Part shown: piece after piece, positions 1 through 7,546 of the stretch
Layout: the number at the start of each line of letters is the position of its first letter
Numbering within the stretch: the stretch's first letter is position 1
Origin: Chrysochromulina tobinii
Lineage: Eukaryota; Haptophyta; Prymnesiales; Chrysochromulinaceae
Direction of reading: 5' to 3'
Length of the DNA stretch: 13,298 bases
Assembly: GCA_001275005.1 (NCBI GenBank)
Contig: JWZX01001200.1
Location: 1 to 13,298, forward strand
Notes under the pieces: generated by a model
Databases searched by the model: none
Told to the model about the DNA's origin: nothing
What the model saw: the letters and a program-made list of their open reading frames with translations, nothing else
Position numbers and translations under genes: made by a program

Positions 1-384
1 CGATCTGGTTCCATGATGGAGACCGTCCCTGTGACCTGGCACCTTCACGTTGAGTTCACAGCTGCGTAACTTTGGGCGTCACGCAGCACTCAATGTCAAA
101 AATTTCGACTGTACCCAATACATTGTACTTGTAGTTACGCTGCCATCGATGTACGCTGCGTACATTGTATGCGGTATGGCGTACCGCACATGAAATGGCA
201 CCGTATCATTGGCATGTCCGTCAAACGCTGTGCCTTTCGGGTAACGTACCAATACAGCCACAATTATATTTGAAATATTTTTCAATGCCGCGATTCGTTG
301 ATTGGTTCATCGACGGTCGGTCAGATTTCTTAATGGATAATGCGACGTTCAGAGTTCGATTGCGCGACTCCCAAGGTACGTGTA
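1..384. other. Host flanking DNA left of the transposon, no gene seen
   Basis: This stretch is less GC-rich than the host genes further right. The open frames in it are short, overlap each other on both strands and have no recognisable domain; one of them runs straight into the transposon end. Two small perfect inverted repeats lie close together: 150-164 (7-bp arms, 1-nt centre) and 170-188 (7-bp arms, 5-nt loop). I see no tRNA, no coding region and no clear promoter. It probably is intergenic DNA, or an older repeat, into which the element inserted. Confidence 0.6.
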
Positions 385-579
385 CACAACAACAAAACTT
401 GATTCGTAACCAAGTTCGTTACTAGGTCTGGGGTTGGTAACGAACTACTAACCTCACTACCAACCCCTGACGTTGGTAGTGAACTACTAACGTTGGTAGT
501 GTCGTCGGCTTTTTGGTGGTTTGATCACAGTAGATTACAGTACTATCCACACTACACAGTATTCACACTATGAGCTCAT
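385..579 (+). repeat. Left terminal inverted repeat of the transposon
   Basis: The outer 125 bp (385-509) match the right end perfectly; positions 510-579 match with mismatches and small indels and finish at a shared GAGCTC (572-577). The outer part is built from a 10-bp motif, GTTGGTAGTG, in several orientations: a GTTGGTAACG variant at 433-442, the inverted form CACTACCAAC at 455-464, and exact copies at 472-481 and 492-501. GTTGGTAGTGAACTACTAAC at 472-491 is itself an imperfect palindrome. Such arrays are typical subterminal binding sites for transposon-encoded proteins; that role is inferred here. Confidence 0.92.
433..501. promoter_or_regulatory. Subterminal motif array, probable transposase binding sites
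   Basis: Four motif instances of the GTTGGTARYG type lie within 69 bp, in both orientations, two of them directly abutting (472-491 and 492-501). The mirror array is at 5071-5139. In CACTA elements such as En/Spm, short subterminal repeats bind an element-encoded protein that synapses the ends. Here the pattern is seen directly; the binding function is inferred, and which of the two element proteins would bind is unknown. Confidence 0.5.
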
Positions 580-636
580 TCACGGGGGCTGCTGGCTTCC
601 AGGAGATACACTCCGCGCCGCGCTCTCTCGCTGATC

Positions 637-2518
637 TCATGCTGCGCGAGCCCGCCAGGCCGCAAACGCCTCACAGTGTTGCACATGCTCGAGAGGCTCC
701 CACGTGTTGTCATCCGCGCTCCACCCTTCCCACTTGACAAGGAATTCCGTTTTCTTTCCTTTGATGCGCTCGTCCACGATGCACTCGACGTCATACGCAT
801 CCGCGTCGCTGCTCTCGTCGCTGCTCTCGTCGTTGCTCTCCTCCATGATCTCATCGTCGCTGCTCTCGTCGCCCAGGGCGTAATGTTCATCGAACAAGCC
901 CGTCTTCTTGGTCTTCTTGGCTGCACCTGTTGGCCTCTTGGCTGCCACCGGGGGCTCCTTCGGTGGCTCCTTCGTCACGTACTTCGCCTTGAGCCAGCCG
1001 GACTTGAAGTTGAAGACGGAAATCTTCAACCAGTGCTCGTCGACGAGGGTGACGTCATCGGCTTGATACAGCGTCTTCTCCTCGATAATCTCCACCCTTG
1101 CACCCTTATCAACGCACAGGGCGTAATCGTTCTCGACGTCAATGTAGATGATGTTCGCTTCCTGACCTGATGGCTCGGGCGCGGACCGCAATCCGATCGA
1201 TTCGGTCAGTGAGGTGATGACGCCGAAGGACTTTGCTGCTGGCTCCAGAGGCCTCTTCGCAGCGGCGGCCTTTGGTGCTTTCGCAGCGGCGGCCCTTGCT
1301 GATTTGGCGAGCGTTTTTGCAGCAGGAACGCGCCCCTTTTTTGCGCGCTGCGTCCCTGCTGGTGGAACGATGGGCGGCATAACCTCGTCGCCCAAGCATG
1401 GTGGGCGCGGCGGCAGCACGTTGCTTGCCACAGTAGCTGCGTCACGCAGGATCTGAAGGTTAGCAGCTTTTGTTGTTGGAGACAGCTTGCGCATCGCAAT
1501 AGAAGGCGCAACCTGTGGCTTTGCTTGCAAAGCGCCAGCCAGCACGAGCTTGTTGGGGGCAGGCGGCTCCGCGCGAGGCGCGGAAGGCTGCGTCGTCGGG
1601 ATCACGTTCTCCTTGGTGTTCACGAAGTACTTGGGCTCCTGTGCGACAGTTGTGACCGAGCCCAGAAAGAGTTTGTCGAGCGAGCCGTCGCGAGCTGTAC
1701 CGTCAATGTCGGCCTGGTCAACCACGTGTTGGAGGCTCTTCGAATAGATCGTCTGTGAGGAGGCAGCACAGATGTACAGTCAGTAAATATGTGCAAAAAG
1801 GCGGAGTGAGCAGGATCTGCGAGCGTACCGAAGCGCTGCTCCGACGGCCCATTGCCGCGCGACCCTTGAGGATTTTTTTCCAATCGCCACTAAACGCGGG
1901 CTTGCCGAGGTACTTCAACTTCAGCAGCTTGGCGTACCTCTTCTCCACTTCCTTGTCGCCAGAGACGTAGTTGTCGGCGAGTGCACGCTGCAGGAACACG
2001 TGCTTCGAGATCTGCTTGGTGTCGTTCGCCGATAGGTCGTTGACGAACGGGTTCTCTGTCTCGTACTCCATGGTGTCAAGCACACCGGGAAGCTGGATCG
2101 CGTCCAGTGTGCCTTCAAGCTTGAGCTTCTCGCCGAGCTTGATGTTGTCCTTGGGCGCGTACGAAGGCGCCCTGACACCGCCAGCGCTGCTGAGCACCAG
2201 AGCAGCAGACACGGGCGCACCTGGAGCAATGGTGGTGAACTGATGCTGGAGAAGGTGTTGGATTGAACGCATCCAACCAAGACGACCTTCCGGATGCGTC
2301 TCCGACTGAGTTGCCTTGACGACCACGTTCTGGATCATTGCGACTGTGACCCATGGTTGCCTCAAGCAGCCCACCGTGATCAACCCGAACTCGGACGCGA
2401 GTGATTCGTGGATTTGTCTTGCCTCATCCATGAAGCCCATCTGTTTTCCGACGACTTCATTCCAGAAGGACGCGCTCATATCGTCGTCGCTGAACTTCTT
2501 GAAGGCGACGAGCGCCAT
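637..2518 (-). CDS. Transposon-borne chromodomain protein (two exons)
   Basis: I model this as complement(join(637..1752,1829..2518)), 601 residues. The ATG at 2518 is the first in frame after a TGA 17 codons upstream. The N-terminal exon (residues 1-230) has no family I recognise. Exon 2 holds a Lys/Ala-rich, H1-like stretch (about 374-404), a possible SH3-like beta segment with HWLKI and GWLKAKYV (about 430-491), an acidic Ser/Asp/Glu tract (about 525-548), and a chromodomain at 549-601 with VKWEGW and NTWEP. Y550, W571 and W574 align with the HP1-type aromatic cage, so methyl-lysine binding is plausible. It diverges from the transposase gene inside the same element, which suggests an accessory role in chromatin targeting or regulation. 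The chromodomain is confident; the role is inference. Confidence 0.85.
1753..1828 (-). other. Intron of the chromodomain gene
   Basis: This 76-nt intron starts GTACGC and ends CCTCACAG on the minus strand, in phase 0. Removing it joins ...SSAS to TIYSKS... and puts the two long open frames in register. Read through, the upstream frame would end in a Leu/Cys-rich tail followed by a stop near the exon 2 start. Confidence 0.85.
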
Positions 2519-2608
2519 CGAGACAGCCGGCAGCCCACGACACTTGAACGACGAGCGGCATTGTCAGCTCACCAGATGAGATTTGAATGAAAGGCAGTCT
2601 CTCCAAAT

Positions 2609-2786
2609 ATTTGAAAACACGAGCTGTGAAACCCAGAAACCCCAATAGTTTCGACCTCATTACAGCCTTATGAGTGGCCTCAGTACTATTTATACAGTTT
2701 CGTTGGTCTGCTATTTTTATTTGTCAATCAGTCAGTTTCTGATTTGAAAACTCGAGCTCTGAAACCCAGTCTCGCCCCAATAATTT
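2609..2786 (+). repeat. Diverged direct repeat pair in the central promoter
   Basis: Copy 1 (2609-2651) and copy 2 (2742-2786) share ATTTGAAAAC, then CGAGCT, then GAAACCCAG and CCCCAATA, with a few substitutions and a small indel. They have the same orientation and are 90 bp apart. Copy 2 ends 16 bp before the transposase ATG; copy 1 starts 90 bp upstream of the chromodomain ATG. They could be binding sites for a co-regulator of both genes or the remnant of a local duplication. Confidence 0.75.
2687..2694 (-). promoter_or_regulatory. TATA-like box, minus strand
   Basis: The minus strand reads TATAAATA here, matching the TATAWAWR consensus. A start site about 30 bp downstream would give the chromodomain mRNA a leader of roughly 140 nt. 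No equally good box was seen for the transposase on the plus strand. Confidence 0.4.
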
Positions 2787-2802
2787 GGATCTGAACGCGT
2801 CG

Positions 2803-4996
2803 ATGCGCTGTGGAGGTTGCGAGCGGCAGATCAAGAGCTTGGCGGCACACCTGCGAGAGAACACTCCCTGCCGCAGCTTTTACGAGGACGATGACTCTGA
2901 CGAGGACATATCGAAGTCGGTGCCGATCGATGATAGTGACGATGAAGTGACCAAGTCGATCATAGAAGATGGGCACACATCAACGAGAGTGCAGATGGTT
3001 GCCGCAGACCTGGCAGACCTCCGCTTCGAGCATGGCCTCAACCAGGAGGGCATCGTTGCGCTTCAATCGTCGGTGCGCCGGTGGATGAAGGACGTCGCAA
3101 ACGATGTTGCCAGGGAGCTCGAAGCTCTCGTGTCTTCGGGTTTGTTGGCGACCGAGCGCGCGCAGAGAGTGGCCGACAAGGTGGGCGTGGACATCTTCGC
3201 TTCGCTTTCGACCGCCCATCAGGAGCTCATGCAAATGAAGAAAGGCACGCGCTATCTCGAACCGCGGATCACCACGATTGGCAGCGAGACCGTTGCTTCG
3301 TTCGACCTCGGCGAACTGTACGCTCGGCACCTGCAAACTGACGAGAGCTTTCGGAAGCTCGTTGTTCGCAAGTCGGACGCCTGGAAAACAGGAGACAAGT
3401 GGCGGACGCAGCCCACGACTCTCGCTGACATTGAGGACGGGGTCGCGATGCGTTTTCATCCTCATCTCTTGCGGCCTGCAACATCCGACGAGGCCATCGA
3501 CCTTCGCATCGCTATTAATGTTAACGCTGACGATATCGAGGTGCGTCCGGCGGAGACACGTGATTGTTGCCCGCCGCTGCCCTCATCCTAATCTCGTGCT
3601 CTGCAGGTAGCTAACCCCCTTGGCACTGCCCGAGGAGAGCATAAAGAATGTGGCGTGCAAATCGCAACGTGCAACCTACCGGCGACTGAGAGATTCAAGA
3701 TGGAGAACATCTTCTTGCACACTCTCGCAAAGGCTAAGCTGTACAAGAAGGTAGGCATGTCGAGAGTCCTGTGCGGCGTGGACCAAGCAACGGGCAAGGT
3801 TCACACGGACGAGCCGAATCTCGCCAGAGACCTTCGCGAGCTTAGCACGGTTGGCAGGCTAATCGAGATCCCCGACGATGTTCATGGCGGGTCAACAACA
3901 GTACGGCTGAAAGTCTACCATATCGTGTCTTCGTGTGACTATCTGGGTGCCATGTCGTTGCTCCCAAACGCCGAGTCTCCCGGGTCGCACTTCTTCTGCC
4001 GTACGTGCTACGTGGATGCCTCTGACGCTGACTGCCACCGCCCCTTCTCATTTACCATTTATGCGGACTCAGCAGGCGGGTAAGCGCAAGATTCCGGAGC
4101 GCAACTGGCCCGAGCTCAAGGAGGTGATTGCAAAGCTGCGCAAAGGCGAGGGCGACAGCAAGAAGATCATGCACGACCACGGTCTCAACAAGCTGTTCTT
4201 TGCGCTCGATCCTGATTACATCCCGCACGTGGACCCAACCACAATCGCACCGATCGACCTGCTTCACCTCTTCCCAGATGGCCTGCTGCGGTCTGAGCTC
4301 GCGTGGATGCTGTTCATCTTCATGAAGATGGGCCTCAAGACCGACGCCATCAACACGCGTGTGCGTGCGTATAGCAGGCAGAGCCCAACATTCCCCAAGG
4401 ACGTGCGCATCCCGGCCTTCAAGGACAAGTTGTCGAAAGGGATCAAAGGCGGCATACCTGACTCCTCCTCGACCGTCAACATGACAGGCTCGCAATGCAT
4501 GCACTTTTCAGTGCACAGGTGAGCGCAATAGCATGTTGCCCCGCTCACACTGCAAACTGACGGTCGCAATGCACCCTGCTCCTCTCGCAGCGCGCAGATC
4601 CTGCAACCCATCCTGACAGCGCAGATGATGGCGCACCCGGCCTGGGCAAGCTGGCTCAAGCTGGTGGAACTTTTTGCGTACACCCTGCAATCGGAGCTGC
4701 AGGTCAACGACATCAAGGTCATCGACACCCTCCAGCTGCAACACTCGTCGCTTTTTGATGCGGTCCCCGAGTACAATGGCCTGAAGCGACCCAAGCACCA
4801 CTTCTGTACTCATCTAGCTGATGATATCTACAGGTACGGGCCACCGCGCGGCTTTTGGTGCTTTGGGTTCGAGGGCTTCAATAGGATAATCAAGAGAGGA
4901 GCACGCATGAGTAACTGGAAGAACACTACTGTCAGTATCATGCAGTATTGGTCAGCGCGGTCCGCACGCGCATTGATGCGTATGTGCGGCGGATGA
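2803..4996 (+). CDS. CACTA/EnSpm (Tnp2-like) transposase, four exons
   Basis: I model this as join(2803..3540,3607..4011,4073..4518,4591..4996), 664 residues. It would cut the element out and insert it elsewhere in the nucleus. The N-terminus is a zinc finger, C3-x2-C6-x9-H16-x6-C23, beginning at the first ATG, followed by an acidic stretch. The segment ADDIEVANPLGTARGEHK spans the first exon junction and matches a signature of this transposase type. A CxxC pair (C377, C380) follows SCDYLG, and the C-terminal part has PKHHF...YGPPRGFWCFGFEGF. Candidate catalytic residues are D243 or D244, D357 and E624, assigned by motif, not alignment. The stop codon overlaps the right terminal repeat. All long frames join once introns are removed, so the gene looks intact. 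CMC-superfamily membership is likely; related KDZ/Plavaka-type transposases are the main alternative. Confidence 0.82.
3541..3606 (+). other. Transposase intron 1
   Basis: This 66-nt intron starts GTGCGT and ends CTCTGCAG, in phase 0. Splicing joins ...NADDIE to VANPLGTARG..., which rebuilds a conserved family motif across the junction. That is strong support for the call. Confidence 0.9.
4012..4072 (+). other. Transposase intron 2 (weak donor)
   Basis: The frame must shift by +1 between about 4000 and 4080. The only nearby GT donor giving that shift with the AG ends at 4072 or 4075 is GTGGAT at 4012, a weak site; the better-looking GTACGT at 4001 gives the wrong phase. A CTGAC branch-like sequence (4028-4032) and a pyrimidine tract precede the acceptor. 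The 61-nt length is short but similar to the other introns. A real frameshift cannot be excluded. Confidence 0.55.
4519..4590 (+). other. Transposase intron 3
   Basis: This 72-nt intron starts GTGAGC right after CACAG and ends CCTCTCGCAG, in phase 2. It joins ...FSVH to SAQILQ... and brings the third and fourth coding blocks into one frame. Confidence 0.88.
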
Positions 4997-5187
4997 GCTC
5001 GATACACGATAGTGTGAATGGTGTACCGTGAATACTGTAATCTACTGTAATCACCACAAAAGGCCGACGACACTACCAACGTTAGTAGTTCACTACCAAC
5101 GTCAGGGGTTGGTAGTGAGGTTAGTAGTTCGTTACCAACCCCAGACCTAGTAACGAACTTGGTTACGAATCAAGTTTTGTTGTTGTG
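4992..5187 (-). repeat. Right terminal inverted repeat of the transposon
   Basis: This is the reverse complement of the left end, perfect over 5063-5187 and imperfect from there in to the GAGCTC at 4995-5000. The inner edge overlaps the transposase stop codon (TGA, 4994-4996), so the coding region fills the element up to its end. The same GTTGGTAGTG-type motifs occur in mirror order. The TA at 5188-5189 is the probable target-site duplicate of 383-384. Confidence 0.92.
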
Positions 5188-5209
5188 TAGCACACGCTGC
5201 CTGGTGGCA

Positions 5210-5231
5210 TTTTTTACTTACTTACTTACTA
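5210..5231 (+). repeat. Short ACTT microsatellite
   Basis: A T run is followed by about four ACTT units, 20 bp outside the transposon right end and about 45 bp beyond the ADP-ribosyltransferase stop codon. It probably lies in the 3' flank of that gene. Confidence 0.7.
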
Positions 5232-5275
5232 CAAGGTGCGACATGCGAGGACGACCTACACAAACTCGCCCCGGC

Positions 5276-7402
5276 TCATACGAAAGTTGGTATGGCCTCG
5301 ACGCAAACAAAGTTCTTGCCGCACTCCTCGACGAGGACGCCTGAAGCCTTGCCGGGGGTCACTTCTATCGAGACCTCCATCATGGTCATCGGCGGGAAGA
5401 GCCACTCCTTCTCATCCTCGAACTGCGAGAGCAGGCTGATGTCCGCGCCTCGATGGTAGCCTGCATCCGTCTCCGGCCCGCATTTGAGGCACCACAGTAG
5501 GTTGGGCGCGCCGTTGCCAGCCATGTAGTGCAGCGCCGTCTCGCGTTCGGCAGAGGTGGACATGAAGGCCGTCTCCGTGGCGATGATGGTGCCGATCTCG
5601 TCTGCCAGCCAAAACGTCTTGGGAAGCTCGCCACGTGCTCCGCGCCAGAGATGTGTGCATGCCTCCTCGGGTGTCGACACAGCGCTCAGCTTGCGAATCC
5701 CATTGATGACGTGGCGCGTGGTGGCCACGAACGTGAGGCTCGCATGGCGCGCGAGCTGCTCACGGAACTGGCCATCCAATTTGCTCACGTTGCGCAAGAA
5801 GGCGTTGATGGGCTGGAAAGCCGGGCCGGAGTACAGCCGGATAGCGAGCACCTCGTCGAGTGTTAGGAATGCATGCTCGTCTTCCAGGAAGGTTCCGTGA
5901 CCTTTCTGCCTCCGATTGAGGATGAATTCGTTCACGCGCTCTTGGAACTCAGCGGGCATGCATCCCCCATTGCGTGCGTCGCGTGTGCCTGGCGTGCAAT
6001 CGTCCAAGGGCAGCGCCGGACCGCACACGTACTGGAACTCGTCACGCGCACAGTAGTGTCGCCCCTTCCAATCTTTCCATTCCAGGTCGCGATCCCACTC
6101 TAGCGCCATCGTGAGCACCGGGCGCGCGAGCACGTCGTCGAGGCCGCTGACAAACTCTTTGCGGCACGCGTAGCTCAGTGTGACCAGGTCGGCGACTCCA
6201 CACAGCTTCGCTCCAATCGAGAATTCCTCACCATCGGCCACCTCTGCATCGGCGTCATCGCTGCACGCGGCACCATTAGGCTTCCTATACGTCGCGGTGA
6301 AGACGAGCAGCCGTTGACGCGGGAAGACGCCTGGCACGGGAGACTCCCAACCGCCGGCCGGCACCACCTGCTTGAGACGAAACAGGCAATTGGGCGGGAA
6401 CACGCCGCTCTCTTTGCTCGTCATCACCGGCGAGTGGCACCCAAACTCGTCGTCCTCGGCCGTCTCGAAGCACACCACGTCCGACTCCTGCATCGTATAC
6501 ACGTACCCTCCGTCGCTCCCTTTCGAGCGCACGACGAAGCCGCCCTCGCCGAACACATCCCTCGAAGCGCTGCACGTGCCAGTGACGAGCGAAGAGCCAC
6601 TCAGCCCACGAAAGCCCGTCGCGTCGCCCCTCTCCACGGACGCGTCGGCCCAACGAGGATCGCGGTCGGCTAGGGAATCGAAGCCCTTTCGGTACCAGTA
6701 CAAACGCGGAGGCAGCGGATAGCCCTCTTGACGCTGAGTGGAGCGCTGCGCGTGAATGACGTTGAAGAGCGCGTGCGTCGATGCCGAGTAGCTTGGGTCA
6801 TGAGAAGCGAGTGCTGTCGATAAGATGCCGTTCACAGCCGGGTTCGAAAGTACGCGGAAACACTCGGCACGCTTCCCTGGCCATCCGATGGCGGTCGCGC
6901 GCTTGATGGCGTCCGAGAGCGAATCGATCATCCAATCGAGGTCCTGGTGCTTACGCACGTACTCCTCGTTGGCCTGGTCGTGTTTGCCAGCGCGCCTATT
7001 CGATGCGACCTTCATGCTGACCCACTCGTCTCTCCATGTGCGACCTTCTGGCGCCGGGCCGATCTGGTCCTCGAGTGTTTTGAGATGACCGGCACGCGAT
7101 GTTGGCGCCTCCTGCGGTACAAGCGTCTCGAGAGCCTGCTGAGAGCGCTTCAGCTCTTGCTGAAGCGTCAAGATGGATTGTCGGACGAGAGCCACAGCCG
7201 CATCTCCGCTTCCTGGGTCATCCTTGATGAGTTGGCCGGCTCGCAGGATGTAGATTGCGTGTTCAGATGAGGTGCGGCACCTCGAAAGGGCGACACCCAT
7301 GATGCGCTTGCGCAACTGCTCGAGGGCGTAGGCGAGGGCGGCGGCGGCGAGGGCGGCGGTGGTGAGGGAGAGGGCTTGGCGCATTGGAGAACTTCTGTAC
7401 AT
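5276..7402 (-). CDS. Membrane-anchored mono-ADP-ribosyltransferase-like protein
   Basis: The frame is 708 residues without an intron; the ATG at 7402 follows an in-frame TAG, and a second ATG at 7384 is possible. A hydrophobic Ala/Leu-rich segment (about residues 10-30) followed by RKR suggests a membrane anchor. A helical, partly coiled region follows (about 65-170). The C-terminal domain (about 510-708) fits ART-family enzymes, which move ADP-ribose from NAD+ to proteins: LTLDEVLAIRLYSG and PINAFLRN, then LWRGAR with R587, FMSTS (615-617), and the EKE of the ExE site at 664-666 just before FPP. All three R-S-E elements are present, so it may be active. A central Cys-rich region (about 225-480) has no clear family. 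It diverges from the DUF1152-like gene 144 bp away. The target protein is unknown. Confidence 0.75.
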   Translation of the reverse strand: MYRSSPMRQALSLTTAALAAAALAYALEQLRKRIMGVALSRCRTSSEHAIYILRAGQLIKDDPGSGDAAVALVRQSILTLQQELKRSQQALETLVPQEAPTSRAGHLKTLEDQIGPAPEGRTWRDEWVSMKVASNRRAGKHDQANEEYVRKHQDLDWMIDSLSDAIKRATAIGWPGKRAECFRVLSNPAVNGILSTALASHDPSYSASTHALFNVIHAQRSTQRQEGYPLPPRLYWYRKGFDSLADRDPRWADASVERGDATGFRGLSGSSLVTGTCSASRDVFGEGGFVVRSKGSDGGYVYTMQESDVVCFETAEDDEFGCHSPVMTSKESGVFPPNCLFRLKQVVPAGGWESPVPGVFPRQRLLVFTATYRKPNGAACSDDADAEVADGEEFSIGAKLCGVADLVTLSYACRKEFVSGLDDVLARPVLTMALEWDRDLEWKDWKGRHYCARDEFQYVCGPALPLDDCTPGTRDARNGGCMPAEFQERVNEFILNRRQKGHGTFLEDEHAFLTLDEVLAIRLYSGPAFQPINAFLRNVSKLDGQFREQLARHASLTFVATTRHVINGIRKLSAVSTPEEACTHLWRGARGELPKTFWLADEIGTIIATETAFMSTSAERETALHYMAGNGAPNLLWCLKCGPETDAGYHRGADISLLSQFEDEKEWLFPPMTMMEVSIEVTPGKASGVLVEECGKNFVCVEAIPTFV

Positions 7403-7546
7403 GAAGTTTTGCTACCACAATGCAAACAAGTTTCGGGCGGCGCTGCGCTGCTGGTGGTCTGTTCGCGCAGAGAACAGTGTGGAACTGCCTGTGGAAACAC
7501 TTTTGACGCGAGGGGGACCTTCGTTTTTGCACGCGACGCGAGGCCA
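7403..7546. promoter_or_regulatory. Divergent promoter region of the host gene pair
   Basis: These 144 bp lie between the proposed ATGs of the ADP-ribosyltransferase-like gene (minus) and the DUF1152-like gene (plus). I see no TATA box or clear operator. The space is short enough that the two genes probably share control elements. Confidence 0.45.

Larger units (their letters stand above)
2519..2802. promoter_or_regulatory. Shared divergent promoter region of the transposon genes
   Basis: These 284 bp separate the start codons of the chromodomain gene (minus) and the transposase gene (plus). The region is AT-rich compared with both genes. TATAAATA is on the minus strand at 2687-2694, about 170 bp upstream of the chromodomain ATG, a good match to a TATA box. 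It also contains two related direct repeats (2609-2651 and 2742-2786), one on each side of that box. It must hold the start sites and 5' leaders of both genes. Confidence 0.65.
385..5187. mobile_element. Complete CACTA/EnSpm-like DNA transposon with two genes
   Basis: The element is 4803 bp long. Positions 385-509 are the exact reverse complement of 5063-5187, and a weaker inverted match continues inward to about 579 and 4992. Both outer borders carry TA (383-384 and 5188-5189), consistent with a 2-bp target duplication, although TA is palindromic and could be part of the repeat. The ends begin CACAACAAC, similar to but not the CACTA of plant elements. Inside are a Tnp2-like transposase (plus strand) and a chromodomain protein (minus strand), transcribed away from a shared central promoter. 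Intact genes with perfect ends suggest recent mobility. Assignment to the CMC (CACTA) superfamily rests on the transposase motifs and could be wrong at the family level. Confidence 0.85.

Noticed and set aside
165-425. Open frame of 86 codons in the left flank running into the transposon end
   Set aside because: It has no domain, crosses from host DNA into the terminal repeat, and overlaps an opposite frame of similar length; a chance frame.
2785-2802. An earlier TTG start for the transposase
   Set aside because: TTG is not a usual eukaryotic start. The ATG at 2803 places the zinc finger at the very N-terminus, and the DNA before it belongs to the direct repeat.
383-5189. Tc1/mariner membership on the basis of the TA flanks
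   Set aside because: The transposase motifs (ANPLGTARGEHK, SCDYLG, YGPPRGFWCFGFE) and the 664-residue multi-exon protein fit CACTA-type enzymes, not the roughly 340-residue mariner type.
7376-7546. Upstream start giving 57 extra residues on the DUF1152-like protein
   Set aside because: It would overlap the first codons of the divergent ADP-ribosyltransferase gene, and the extra residues show no family feature.
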